DNA of 64,000 bases, from positions 500,419 through 564,418 of the forward strand of contig NZ_CP043653.1 in assembly GCF_014217685.1 (NCBI RefSeq). Direction: 5' to 3'. Of this stretch, positions 16,783-25,438 are shown in pieces. Below the pieces are notes generated by a model. The model did no database searches and was not told the DNA's origin. It saw only the letters and a list, made by a program, of their open reading frames with translations. How positions within the stretch are numbered: the first letter of the stretch is position 1; each line of letters starts with the position of its first letter. Origin of the DNA: Glaciihabitans sp. INWT7. Lineage in GTDB: Bacteria; Actinomycetota; Actinomycetes; Actinomycetales; Microbacteriaceae. The position numbers and the translations under genes were made by a program.

Positions 16783-17721
16783 ATGCGAAAGTTGCCCACC
16801 ATGTCGGAAACTCCTCCCGCCGCTTCGGCGGACACCATCGTCACCGTGCTCGGACTGGGGGCTATGGGGTTGCCGATGGCCGCCCGACTGTCATCCGAAT
16901 TCACGGTCCGCGGATTCGACATCAACCAGGGACGCCGCGATCTCGCGGCGTCAGCGGGAGTCGAGCGGTTCGATTCGGCGCGGTCGGCCTGCAGCGGCAG
17001 CGGCATCGTGCTGTTGGCGGTGCGCAACGAGGAACAGCTCGTGGAGGTTCTCTTCGGCGTAGAGGGTGTCGCCGCCGCGATGGCTGCGGGTTCGGTGGTG
17101 ATCCTCACGAGCACGGTCGGCACGGGTGCTATCCCCGTCACGGCGGAACGGCTCGCCGGGATGGGCATCGGGTTCGTTGATGCACCCCTCTCGGGTGGCC
17201 CGGTGCGGGCGCGGGAGGGCGACCTGCTGATCCTGGTGGGCGCCGAGCCTGCCGCGCTCGAAAGCGCGCGGCGGGTGCTCGAAGCACTGTCATCGACCCT
17301 CACGATCGTCGGCGACGCGCCCGGTGACGGCCAGGCGATGAAGACCGTGAACCAGCTCCTCTGCGGCGTGCACATCGCCGCAGCAGCCGAGGCCCTCGCG
17401 CTCGCCGACAGGCTCGGACTGGACCCGGACAAGGCTCTGCGCGCTCTCGAAGCGGGCGCGGCGGGATCGTTCATGCTCTCCAACCGCGGTCCGAGGATGC
17501 TCGAGGCCTACGACGACGGGGGCGCAGAGGTGCTGAGCCGCCTCGATATCTTCGTCAAAGACATGGGGATCGTCGGCAACGCGGTGCGCGCGGCCGGACT
17601 GCCCTCCCCGCTCGCGGCGGCGGCCGAGCAGCTGTACCTCATCGCCCAGGCACAGGGGCTCGGCACGGCGGACGATTCAGCGGTGATCCGTGTGCTCGCA
17701 CCATCCCGCCTCACCGACTGA
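16783..17721 (+). CDS. ltnD: L-threonate dehydrogenase-like NAD-dependent oxidoreductase
   Basis: 312-aa beta-hydroxyacid dehydrogenase. Rossmann motif GLGAMG (24-29), substrate motif DAPLSGGP (133-140) and catalytic lysine K187 in GDGQAMKTVNQ are visible. Similarity to 3-hydroxyisobutyrate dehydrogenases, together with the adjacent DUF1537 kinase, points to L-threonate/D-erythronate 2-dehydrogenase (LtnD), which makes a 2-oxo-tetronate. ATG 16783 is used; ATG 16801 (MSETPPA...) is an equally possible start, as neither has a clear ribosome-binding site. It is divergent from the FadR-type regulator and separated from the rest of the locus by a convergent aldo-keto reductase gene. Confidence 0.8.
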   Translation: MRKLPTMSETPPAASADTIVTVLGLGAMGLPMAARLSSEFTVRGFDINQGRRDLAASAGVERFDSARSACSGSGIVLLAVRNEEQLVEVLFGVEGVAAAMAAGSVVILTSTVGTGAIPVTAERLAGMGIGFVDAPLSGGPVRAREGDLLILVGAEPAALESARRVLEALSSTLTIVGDAPGDGQAMKTVNQLLCGVHIAAAAEALALADRLGLDPDKALRALEAGAAGSFMLSNRGPRMLEAYDDGGAEVLSRLDIFVKDMGIVGNAVRAAGLPSPLAAAAEQLYLIAQAQGLGTADDSAVIRVLAPSRLTD

Positions 17722-17735
17722 AGCGCGGCTGAACC

Positions 17736-18572
17736 CTACGACTGCGAGAAGTCGAAGGTGGCCGGATCGCCACTGGTGCGCAGCCCGGCTTCGAGACCGG
17801 AGATCTGCTGCATCTCGGCCGTGCTGAGTTCGAAGTCGAAGATGTCGATGTTCTCTGCGACGCGGTGCGGCGTGACGGTCTTCGGGATCACGATGAACCC
17901 TTGCTGCACATGCCAGCGCAGGATGGCCTGAGCCGGGGTCTTGCCGTGGGCTGTAGCGATGGCGCGCACCGTCGGGTCATCCACATCCTTCGCCTGGCCG
18001 AGGGGGCTGTAGGCCTCGACGGCGATACCGCGTTCGATCGAGGTCGCGGCGAGTGCCGACTGCTGGAAGCTCGGGTGGATCTCGAACTGGTTGACCGCCG
18101 GCACGACTGTGCCCTCGTCGCCCACCCGGTCGAGGTGCGGCTCGAGGAAGTTGGAGACGCCGATCGCGCGCACGGCGCCTTCCGCGTAGAGCTTCTCCAG
18201 TGCGCGCCAGGTGTCCACGTAGCGATCGTGGAGCACGTAAGGCCAGTGGATCAGGTAGAGGTCCACCACCTCGACCCCGAGAGCGCGACGGCTGGTTTCG
18301 AACGCGGCGAGACCGCTCTCGTATCCCTGGTCTGCATTGCGGAGCTTCGTCGTGATGAAGATCTCGTCGCGGGGCAGGCCGCTGCTTCGAACGGCCTCGC
18401 CGACGCCCACCTCATTGCCGTAGGCGGCCGCAGTGTCGATGTGTCGATAGCCGGCCTCGAACGCCGCGAGGGTCGCCCCTCGAACATCTTCCGGAGCGAT
18501 CTGGTAGACCCCGTAGCCGAGCTGGGGGATCTCGATTCCGTTGTTCAGCACGACGGTGGGACTGGTGGTCAC
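17736..18572 (-). CDS. Aldo/keto reductase
   Basis: 278-aa TIM-barrel NADPH oxidoreductase. Family features: GYRHIDTAAAYGNE (catalytic Asp/Tyr), LYLIHWPY (His), a lysine in ITTKLRNAD, and the C-terminal cofactor site IVIPKTVTPHRVAENIDIFDF. It resembles 2,5-diketo-D-gluconate reductase-type enzymes. The start is GTG 18572. It is convergent with the LtnD-like gene and divergent from the racemase gene, so it may share the FadR-type operator region and belong to the same sugar-acid metabolism, but the connection is positional only. Confidence 0.88.
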   Translation of the reverse strand: MTTSPTVVLNNGIEIPQLGYGVYQIAPEDVRGATLAAFEAGYRHIDTAAAYGNEVGVGEAVRSSGLPRDEIFITTKLRNADQGYESGLAAFETSRRALGVEVVDLYLIHWPYVLHDRYVDTWRALEKLYAEGAVRAIGVSNFLEPHLDRVGDEGTVVPAVNQFEIHPSFQQSALAATSIERGIAVEAYSPLGQAKDVDDPTVRAIATAHGKTPAQAILRWHVQQGFIVIPKTVTPHRVAENIDIFDFELSTAEMQQISGLEAGLRTSGDPATFDFSQS

Positions 18573-18613
18573 GGGTTCTCATTTCGTTCGAGGGACGGTG
18601 TTCGGCGATGGAG

Positions 18614-18642
18614 TTGACAAGTCTCGATCTGTATTGAATGAT
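18614..18642 (+). promoter_or_regulatory. Promoter of the racemase-kinase-ABC operon
   Basis: -35 TTGACA (18614-18619, perfect), 17-bp spacer, -10 AATGAT (18637-18642, 4 of 6). It ends 8 bp before the palindrome at 18651-18665, so a bound repressor would block the start region. Confidence 0.55.
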
Positions 18643-18650
18643 AAGTCATC

Positions 18651-18665
18651 TGACGTCTAGCGTCA
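18651..18665 (+). promoter_or_regulatory. Candidate FadR/GntR operator
   Basis: TGACGTCTAGCGTCA, a perfect inverted repeat TGACG/CGTCA around TCTAG, just downstream of the promoter at 18614-18642 and 22 bp before the racemase start. Size and position suit a GntR-family repressor, most simply the one encoded at 15944-16621. A half-site copy lies upstream of the LtnD-like gene. Confidence 0.45.
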
Positions 18666-18686
18666 TACCTCAAAGGAGAGATCAAC

Positions 18687-19364
18687 GTGCCTCAGAAGAT
18701 CGCGGTTCTGCACACCAGCTTCGTTTTCGTCTCGGTGGAGCCCGTCATCAACGAGCTGATCGCCGAGCTCCTCCCCGGAGCCGAAGTGATGCATTTCGTG
18801 GATTCCGACGTCCTGGCCACGGTCGTGCGAGAGCAGGGGATCTCGGCAAGCAGCGAGCAGCGGATGGTGCACCTCGCCCAGGCCGCCGAAGCGGCCGGAG
18901 CCGACATCATCTTCTCCGCGTGCTCCTCCCTCGGCCCGGCACTCGACGTCGCGGCCCGCAATGTGCACACGCCGGTCGTCAAGATCGACGAGGCCATGGC
19001 GATTCTCGCGGCGAGCCGAGGCAGTCGAATCGGCGTGCTCGCGACAGTTCCCACCACGCTCGGCCCCACCTCCGACCTCATCCAGCTCAAGGCCGACGAG
19101 CTCGGCCGTGAGGTGCAGATCGAGCAGCGCCTCTGTGCCGGGGCGTTCGACGTCCTGATGTCCGGCGATCGTCCACAGCACGACTCGATGGTCATCGAGC
19201 AGGCCGTGGACCTCGCGAAAAACGTCGACACGATCGTGCTCGCGCAGGCATCGATGGGTCGACTCGCCGAGACGCTCCGGGAGAAGACCGGCCTGCCCGT
19301 GCTCTCCAGCCCGCGTATGGGAGTCGAGTACCTCGCCGAGCGAGTTGCGGAACTCGCCAAGTGA
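18687..19364 (+). CDS. Aspartate/glutamate racemase-superfamily protein
   Basis: 225-aa protein of the Asp/Glu/hydantoin racemase superfamily. The two catalytic cysteine regions are recognisable: FSACSSLGP (about 75-83) and EQRLCAGAFDVL (about 145-156). The start is GTG 18687, with AAAGGAGAG at ideal spacing. It is the first gene of a long operon and is coupled by GTGA overlap to the DUF1537 kinase. In this setting it more likely racemises or isomerises a sugar acid or related C4 acid than an amino acid; that role is inference. Confidence 0.8.
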   Translation: MPQKIAVLHTSFVFVSVEPVINELIAELLPGAEVMHFVDSDVLATVVREQGISASSEQRMVHLAQAAEAAGADIIFSACSSLGPALDVAARNVHTPVVKIDEAMAILAASRGSRIGVLATVPTTLGPTSDLIQLKADELGREVQIEQRLCAGAFDVLMSGDRPQHDSMVIEQAVDLAKNVDTIVLAQASMGRLAETLREKTGLPVLSSPRMGVEYLAERVAELAK

Positions 19365-20839
19365 CCCTGCCTGCCGAGACGGGCGCGCCGACGGAGATGT
19401 CGGCGTTGCGAACTCTTGCACCCGCTCCGCTGGTGATCGACGATGCCCGACTGAAGATCCGCGAGGCCAATCGCGCGTCGGGAACCCGGGTGATCTTCCT
19501 CGACGACGATCCCACGGGCAGCCAGTCGGTGCAGGGAGTGCCGGTGCTCACCCGCTGGACACCGGATGACCTGCGCTGGGCATTCGCGCAGCCGTCGAGT
19601 GGCTTCTTCATCCTCACCAACACGCGAGGACTGAACGACTCGGAGGCGGCCTCGACCATGCGCGAGGTCGCGGCCGTGATCGACAGTGTCGCAGTGGACC
19701 TCGACCTGCGGTACTCGCTCGTCACTCGCAGTGACTCGACCCTCCGGGGGCACTACCCCCTCGAAACCGATGTGCTGCTCGACATGGGCGGGAAGGAAGG
19801 CCGGCCTTACGACGCCCTGCTGATCGCGCCGGCCTACATCGCCGCGGGTCGGGTGACCGCTTCCGACGTGCACTACGTGCAAGAGGGTCACGCCTTCGTC
19901 CCCGTCGGCCAGACCAGCTACGCCCGTGACGCGACTTTCGGTTTTCACAGCTCGGACATCCGCGAATACGTGGAAGAGAAGACCGACGGACGCATTTCAG
20001 CGGGCGAGGTCAGGAGCCTCAGTCTCGAGGACATCCGCGTCGGCGGACCGGAACGGGTTCGGGACATCATCCTCTCCTGCTCGGGCGCCGTGCCGGTGAT
20101 CATCAATGCACTCGACGACAGCGACCTCGACGTCGTCACCCTCGGCCTGCTGCTCGCCGAGCAGGCCGGATCCCGGGTGCTCTGCCGCACCGGTCCCTCT
20201 TTCGTGGCATCCCGGCTCGGAATGGCCGGACGCGAGCCGCTCTCCCACGCGGAGATCTTCGCGGTCGGGGAACGATCGGGCAACGGCCTGATCGTCGTCG
20301 GATCGCACGTGGAGCTCACATCGAGGCAGGTCGCCTGCCTCACCGAACGGCTCCCGGAGATCGAGACCGTGGAACTCGACGTGCCTCGACTGCTCGACCC
20401 GCTCCAGGCCGAAGCCGAGGTCGAGCGCTGCTCGGTCGCGCTCACGGCCGCCCTGCGCAGCACAGATGCGCTGCTGGTGTCGAGTCGTCGCCAGATCACC
20501 GGTGACAGTGGGCACTCGAGCCTCGTGATCGCCCAGACCGTGTCCCGCGCACTCGTGGACCTGACCCGTCGGGTGGAGAAGGACGTGCCGCTGAAGTGGG
20601 TGCTCGCCAAGGGCGGAATCACCTCGAGCGACATCGCCACCGAGGGCCTCGGCATCCGCCGGGCGCTCGTGGCAGGACAGCTTTTCGACGGGATCGTCTC
20701 GGTCTGGCTCAACGACGGAGAAGGCGAGCGCGGTCTGGAAGGGCTGCCCTACGTGGTCTTCGCCGGAAACGTGGGCGACGAAGGCACGCTCGCCGACGCC
20801 GTGTCGATCCTGCGGGGGAGTTCGCCTATACGCGCATAG
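19361..20839 (+). CDS. otnK: Four-carbon acid sugar kinase (DUF1537 family)
   Basis: 492-aa kinase of the OtnK/DtnK family, which phosphorylates 3-oxo-tetronate, D-threonate or similar acids at O4. The N-terminal substrate domain begins IFLDDDPTGSQSVQGVPVLTRW (about 45-66) and includes the SDSTLRGHYPLETD motif; the C-terminal nucleotide domain has LAKGGITSSDIATEGL (about 415-430). The ~20-residue N-terminal extension before the domain is unremarkable. GTG 19361 overlaps the racemase stop. Together with the LtnD-like dehydrogenase it defines a threonate/erythronate-type catabolic route; the expected aldolase/decarboxylase (OtnC) is not in the window. Confidence 0.85.
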   Translation: MTLPAETGAPTEMSALRTLAPAPLVIDDARLKIREANRASGTRVIFLDDDPTGSQSVQGVPVLTRWTPDDLRWAFAQPSSGFFILTNTRGLNDSEAASTMREVAAVIDSVAVDLDLRYSLVTRSDSTLRGHYPLETDVLLDMGGKEGRPYDALLIAPAYIAAGRVTASDVHYVQEGHAFVPVGQTSYARDATFGFHSSDIREYVEEKTDGRISAGEVRSLSLEDIRVGGPERVRDIILSCSGAVPVIINALDDSDLDVVTLGLLLAEQAGSRVLCRTGPSFVASRLGMAGREPLSHAEIFAVGERSGNGLIVVGSHVELTSRQVACLTERLPEIETVELDVPRLLDPLQAEAEVERCSVALTAALRSTDALLVSSRRQITGDSGHSSLVIAQTVSRALVDLTRRVEKDVPLKWVLAKGGITSSDIATEGLGIRRALVAGQLFDGIVSVWLNDGEGERGLEGLPYVVFAGNVGDEGTLADAVSILRGSSPIRA

Positions 20840-20924
20840 CCCCCCGCATCCGAGAATCCATCACAGTCCGACCTTCCACACACACAGTTCCACCATCGTT
20901 TGCACTGATTACAAAGGAGTAGTA

Positions 20925-21896
20925 ATGCGAAAAGTCCTTTTGGCTACGACCCTTCTGGCAGTTTCGACCCTCGCGCTCGCCGGATGCAGCACCGCGGCGA
21001 CCACCGGGGGCACCGCGGCGAAGTCCGATTCCAAGCCCGTCTACGTCTTTCTGCCGAAGTCGCTCAACAACCCGTACTGGGTCGATGCGCGCAAGGGAAT
21101 GGAAGACCAGGCGAAGAAGCTCGGTGTCACCGCGAAGTTCCTCGGCCCGGACACCGACGATGCTGCCGCACAGGTGGCAATCTTCGATTCCATCCTCGCC
21201 ACCAACCCCGCGGGCATCGCGATCTCGCCCAACGACCCCGCCAGCGTCATCGACGACATCGCGAAGGCCCGCGCTGCCGGCATCCCGGTCATCGCCTGGG
21301 ACGGCCCTGTGCCGAACAGCCAGGTGATGGGCTACATCGGCACCGACAACGTGGCCGCGGGAGAGCAGGCAGGAGAAGCCCTCGCCAAGAGCATCAACAA
21401 GAAGGGCAAGGTCGCCGTGGTCATCGGCAGCCTGAGCGCGGTCAATCTCAACCAGCGCCTCACCGGCGTCAAGAAGGCCCTGGCCAAGTACCCGGACATC
21501 AAGCTCGTTGCTACCGAGGTGTCGGGCGAATCCATCGCCACCGCCCAGTCGGCATCCGAGACGATCCTCCAGGCCAACCCCGATCTCGCGGGCATGGTGG
21601 GCATCGGTGGATCCGACCTCCCCGGAATCGCCGGCGCTCTCAAGTCGGGCAACAAGTGTGGTGCGGTCAAGGCCGTCGGATTCGATGTGGTGCCCCAGGG
21701 CATCGACGGCATGAAGGGCAAGTGCGTCGACGCACTCATCTCGCAGAAGCCTTTCGGCATGACCGCCCAGGCCCTGCAGATCCTCGCCGACTTCCACGCG
21801 AAGACCTCCAAGTTGAAGGACAACTTCACCGTGGACACCGGAGTCGTCACAGTCACACCGGACTCACTCGACGAGTTCCTGAAGACCGCGCACTAG
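20925..21896 (+). CDS. Sugar ABC transporter substrate-binding lipoprotein (CUT2 type)
   Basis: 323-aa periplasmic-binding-protein-like lipoprotein of the ribose/autoinducer-2 class (Peripla_BP_4). Lipobox LALAGC with lipidated C21, and binding-fold segments FLPKSLNNPYWVDARKGMEDQAKKLG and AGIPVIAWDGPVPNS are visible. Ribosome-binding site AAAGGAG lies before ATG 20925. It follows the kinase gene by 85 bp and precedes the ATPase gene. Genetic context suggests it captures a C4 acid sugar or a pentose; ligand not determinable. Confidence 0.92.
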   Translation: MRKVLLATTLLAVSTLALAGCSTAATTGGTAAKSDSKPVYVFLPKSLNNPYWVDARKGMEDQAKKLGVTAKFLGPDTDDAAAQVAIFDSILATNPAGIAISPNDPASVIDDIAKARAAGIPVIAWDGPVPNSQVMGYIGTDNVAAGEQAGEALAKSINKKGKVAVVIGSLSAVNLNQRLTGVKKALAKYPDIKLVATEVSGESIATAQSASETILQANPDLAGMVGIGGSDLPGIAGALKSGNKCGAVKAVGFDVVPQGIDGMKGKCVDALISQKPFGMTAQALQILADFHAKTSKLKDNFTVDTGVVTVTPDSLDEFLKTAH

Positions 21897-21905
21897 CGCA
21901 GACTG

Positions 21906-21931
21906 GCGGGGCCGATCTCGGTCGGCCCCGC
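21906..21931 (+). terminator. Intercistronic GC-rich hairpin
   Basis: Perfect 10-bp inverted repeat GCGGGGCCGA / TCGGCCCCGC with a 6-nt loop, between the binding-protein and ATPase genes. There is no T-run after it, so it is more likely a partial terminator or RNA-stabilising stem that raises binding-protein dosage over the ATPase, a common arrangement in such operons. Confidence 0.5.
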
Positions 21932-21965
21932 ACCCCCTTTCAACAACGAAGTTTTAGGAGTGGCC

Positions 21966-23480
21966 ATGACAGAGCCAGCGCTCATCTCGATGCGCGGTAT
22001 CGTCAAGCGATATCCGGGCGTGACGGCCCTCCGCGACGTCGACCTTTCCGTGCAGCCCGGCGAAGTGATGGCCCTGGTCGGCGAGAACGGCGCCGGCAAG
22101 AGCACGCTGCTGAAGATCCTCGCCGGCGCCGCCCGCGCCGATGAAGGCACCATCGAGGTCTCCGGCGTGGTGCGCGACATCCAGGCGCCCCGCGACTCCC
22201 AGGCGTGCGGCATCGCCGTCATCTACCAGGAGCTGAACCTCGCCAACGACCTCAGTGTCGCCGAGAACATCTACGTCGGTCGCGAGATCAAAAACCGCTT
22301 CGGCCTCGTCGATTTCAGGGCGATGGAGCGCGGCGCTGCCGCCCTGCTGAACAGCCTCGGTGTCGCGATCTCGCCCCGTCAACTCGTCGGCGATCTGAAC
22401 ATCGCGCTGCGGCAGATGGTCGAGATCGCCAAGGCGCTTCTGGTCGATGCCCGCATCGTGGTAATGGACGAACCCACCTCATCTCTCACGGAGGAAGAGG
22501 TCGAGACGATCCTGGAGCTGGTGCGAAAGCTGCGCAGCAATGGGGTGAGCGTCATCTACGTCTCGCATCGCATGCGCGAGATCTACGAGATCGCCGACCG
22601 GATCACCGTCATGCGTGACGGCGCCGTCGTCGGAGTGTGCGAGGCCAGAGATACCACTCCGAACGACGTCGTGCAGATGATGGTCGGGCGTGAGCTCGTC
22701 GACCTCTACGGGGTCCGGTCCGCCCCGCTGGACAAATCCGCCCCTCCCGCGCTCGAGGTGAAGAGTCTGAGTTCCGGAGACCTCTTGCACGATGTGAGCT
22801 TCGCGGTGCGCCCGGGCGAGATCCTGGTGCTCGCCGGACTCATCGGGGCGGGTCGCAGCGATGCCGCCCTCGCCATCTTCGGAGCTGCGAAACGGCGTGG
22901 CGGCGAGATCCTGGTATCCCAGAAGGCCCTGGCGCTGCGCAGCCCGATCGAGGCGATGGATGCGGGGATCGGCTTCGTTCCCGAGGATCGCAAACACCAG
23001 GGGCTCTTTTTGGGACTTCCGGTTCGGGAGAACATCTCGTCGGCATCCCTTCGCGCGATCAGTCGACTGTCAATCGTGTCGCGCCGGAGCGACCGGGACC
23101 TCGCTACGCACCACTCGAGCCAACTCGGGCTCCGGCTGTCGGCCATAGACGTCGCCGCCGGCACGCTGAGTGGGGGAAACCAACAGAAGGTGGTGCTGGC
23201 CCGCTGGCTCGCACGCAAGCCGCGCATCCTGATCCTCGACGAACCGACGCGTGGCGTCGACGTCGGTGCGAAGGCAGAGATCTACCAACTGATCCGCACG
23301 ATCGCAGCGGAGGGAGTCGCGGTGCTCGTGATCTCCTCTGAGCTCACTGAGGTACTCGGCATCGCCGACCGCATCGTTGTAATGCGTGAGGGGTACGGGG
23401 TAGGGGAATTGAACGCAGCGGACGCGACAGAGAAGCGCGTGATGGCGATGGCAACAGGAGTCGAAGGAGACGTTTCATGA
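21966..23480 (+). CDS. Sugar ABC transporter ATP-binding protein (two NBDs, RbsA type)
   Basis: 504-aa fused double ATPase of CUT2 importers. First NBD: Walker A GENGAGKST (about 38-46), signature in DLNIALRQMVEIAK, Walker B VVMDEPTSSL. Second NBD is degenerate at Walker A (LIGAGRSD), as usual for RbsA, but has LSGGNQQKV and ILDEPTRGVDVG. ATG 21966 follows AGGAG by 5 nt; GTG 21960 is in frame. It energises uptake with the permease encoded immediately downstream (ATGA overlap). Confidence 0.93.
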   Translation: MTEPALISMRGIVKRYPGVTALRDVDLSVQPGEVMALVGENGAGKSTLLKILAGAARADEGTIEVSGVVRDIQAPRDSQACGIAVIYQELNLANDLSVAENIYVGREIKNRFGLVDFRAMERGAAALLNSLGVAISPRQLVGDLNIALRQMVEIAKALLVDARIVVMDEPTSSLTEEEVETILELVRKLRSNGVSVIYVSHRMREIYEIADRITVMRDGAVVGVCEARDTTPNDVVQMMVGRELVDLYGVRSAPLDKSAPPALEVKSLSSGDLLHDVSFAVRPGEILVLAGLIGAGRSDAALAIFGAAKRRGGEILVSQKALALRSPIEAMDAGIGFVPEDRKHQGLFLGLPVRENISSASLRAISRLSIVSRRSDRDLATHHSSQLGLRLSAIDVAAGTLSGGNQQKVVLARWLARKPRILILDEPTRGVDVGAKAEIYQLIRTIAAEGVAVLVISSELTEVLGIADRIVVMREGYGVGELNAADATEKRVMAMATGVEGDVS

Positions 23481-24520
23481 CTATCAACGAAGTGACCGCC
23501 AAGAAGGACCAGCCCGTGGCCGGCGCCGGTTCGGCAGTGCCGGAGCCGCCGCGCGCGACGCCGGGCCAGAGATTCCGCCTCGGAGTCCGCAAGATCGTCG
23601 GGGCACGCGAAGCGACCCTCGCCGGCGTAGTCGTGCTCCTCGTCGTCTACCTCTCCTTCGCGTCGCCGTACTTCCTCACGGCGGGCAACCTCACCGTCGT
23701 GGGGCGGCAGATCGCGCTCGCGCTGATCATCAGTGTGGGAAAGACCTTCGTCATCCTCATCGGCGGAATCGACCTCTCCGTGGGATCAACGGTCGCGCTG
23801 GTCAGTGTGCTCACCGGCGAGTTCATGGTCACCGTCGGCATCCCCCCGGCGCTCGCCGTCCTCCTCGCGCTGTTAGGAGGGGCTGTGGTGGGGCTGATCA
23901 ACGGAGTCATCAATGCCTACGTCGGCATACCCTCGTTCGTCGTCACGCTCGGGATGCTCGCGGTTGCCCGCGGGCTGAGCCTCGGCATCACCAGCGGGTC
24001 CACGATCAGCGGTTTCCCGCCGGAGTTCCTCAACCTCGGTCAGGGTTCTGCGCTCGGCATTCCCATTCCGGTGTGGGTGGCAGTGGTGATCGCGGTCGTC
24101 GCACACCTGGTGCTGACCCGCACAACCTTCGGTCGACACATCTACTTCGTCGGCTCCAATGAGGAGGCGGCCAAGCTCTCGGGCATCCGCGTTCGCCGGG
24201 TCAAGATCGCGGTCTTCGTCATCTCGGCTTCGCTCGCCTCGGTGTCGGGAATCCTCGAGACCGCCCGTCTCAGCGTGGGACAGCCCGCGGCCGGAAACGG
24301 TTATGAGCTGCTCGCGATCGGCGCCGCGGTGATCGGTGGCGCCAGCCTCTTCGGCGGCGTCGGGGGTATCCTCGGCACCGCGCTCGGAACCTCACTTCTG
24401 CTCCTCATCCAGAACGCGCTGATCCTCCTCGGCATCTCGGCCTACTGGCAGCAGGTGTTCAGCGGAGTGATAATCGTCGCCGCTGTCGCCCTCAATATGT
24501 GGCGTCGTCAGCGCAAATAG
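23477..24520 (+). CDS. Sugar ABC transporter permease (RbsC type)
   Basis: 347-aa inner-membrane permease with about nine membrane segments. Characteristic CUT2 motifs include GKTFVILIGGIDLSVGS and the EAA-like loop around GRHIYFVGSNEEAAKLSGIRVRRVKI. A soluble N-terminal tail of about 40 residues precedes the first segment. ATG 23477 overlaps the ATPase stop codon, and the gene is followed 33 bp later by the SDR gene with AAGGATAG as ribosome-binding site. It works as a dimer with the ATPase and binding lipoprotein. Confidence 0.92.
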   Translation: MTINEVTAKKDQPVAGAGSAVPEPPRATPGQRFRLGVRKIVGAREATLAGVVVLLVVYLSFASPYFLTAGNLTVVGRQIALALIISVGKTFVILIGGIDLSVGSTVALVSVLTGEFMVTVGIPPALAVLLALLGGAVVGLINGVINAYVGIPSFVVTLGMLAVARGLSLGITSGSTISGFPPEFLNLGQGSALGIPIPVWVAVVIAVVAHLVLTRTTFGRHIYFVGSNEEAAKLSGIRVRRVKIAVFVISASLASVSGILETARLSVGQPAAGNGYELLAIGAAVIGGASLFGGVGGILGTALGTSLLLLIQNALILLGISAYWQQVFSGVIIVAAVALNMWRRQRK

Positions 24521-24553
24521 CCCGCAACCCTCCCTCAAGAAAAGGATAGAAAC

Positions 24554-25438
24554 ATGAAGGTAGTCATCACCGGCGCACACGGCAAGGTCGGCCGCGCCGC
24601 CACCCAGGCGCTCCTCGACGCAGGTCACGACGTGCTCGCCACCGACCTCTCACGCCCCGGATTCGAAAGGCGCGAGGAGGGCTCGGCGCGCTACATGATG
24701 GCCGACCTCACCGATGCAGGCGAGGCCTTCGCCGTCGTGCGTGGCGCCGATGCGGTCGTGCATGTCGCCGCCATCCCCGAGCCGACCGGCAACCCGGCAC
24801 ACGTGGTCTTCCGCACCAACCTGATGGCGACCTTCAATGTGCTCGAGGCGGCGGTGCGTTTCGGCGTGAAGCGGTTCGTGAACATCTCGAGCGAGACCGT
24901 GCCCGGGTTCTTCTTCCCCGAGCGTCCCTTCCTCCCGGACTACGCGCCGGTGGACGAGCTGCACCCGGCCCACCCGCAGGATCCCTATGCGCTCACCAAG
25001 CACTTCGGCGAGCAATTGATGAACGCGGCGGTCGAGCGCAGTGACATCCGTGCCATCTCGATCCGCCCGAGCTGGGTGCAGAACGAGGGGAACTACGAGC
25101 AGAACCTCGGCCCGCAGGTTCGCGATGCCTCGGTGCTCAGCCCCAACCTGTGGAGCTACATCGACGCCTACGACCTCGCCGATGCCATCGTGCTCGCCAC
25201 CGAGTCGGAGCTTCCGGGCCACGAGGTGTTCTACATCGCCTCGCCCGACAACGTCGGCGGCCACGACTTCGCCGAGGTATTGCACCAGTACTACGGCGAC
25301 AAGATCGAACTGCGTGAGCTCGACCGGGTCGACGCCTCCGGCATCTCCAGCGCGAAGGCGCAGCGGATGCTCGGCTGGACGCCGAAGCGTTCCTGGCGTG
25401 ACTACCTCGACGCCGACGGTCGGGCCATCGCCAAATGA
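24554..25438 (+). CDS. NAD-dependent epimerase/dehydratase (extended SDR)
   Basis: 294-aa extended short-chain dehydrogenase. N-terminal NAD motif TGAHGKVG (7-14), an Asp in ATDLS for NAD preference, and the active-site pair YALTK (YxxxK) are visible. In this locus it could be a sugar-acid or lactone-forming dehydrogenase (erythronate- or uronate-dehydrogenase-like). Last codons overlap the RbsD gene (ATGA). Exact substrate unknown; the family is broad. Confidence 0.82.
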   Translation: MKVVITGAHGKVGRAATQALLDAGHDVLATDLSRPGFERREEGSARYMMADLTDAGEAFAVVRGADAVVHVAAIPEPTGNPAHVVFRTNLMATFNVLEAAVRFGVKRFVNISSETVPGFFFPERPFLPDYAPVDELHPAHPQDPYALTKHFGEQLMNAAVERSDIRAISIRPSWVQNEGNYEQNLGPQVRDASVLSPNLWSYIDAYDLADAIVLATESELPGHEVFYIASPDNVGGHDFAEVLHQYYGDKIELRELDRVDASGISSAKAQRMLGWTPKRSWRDYLDADGRAIAK

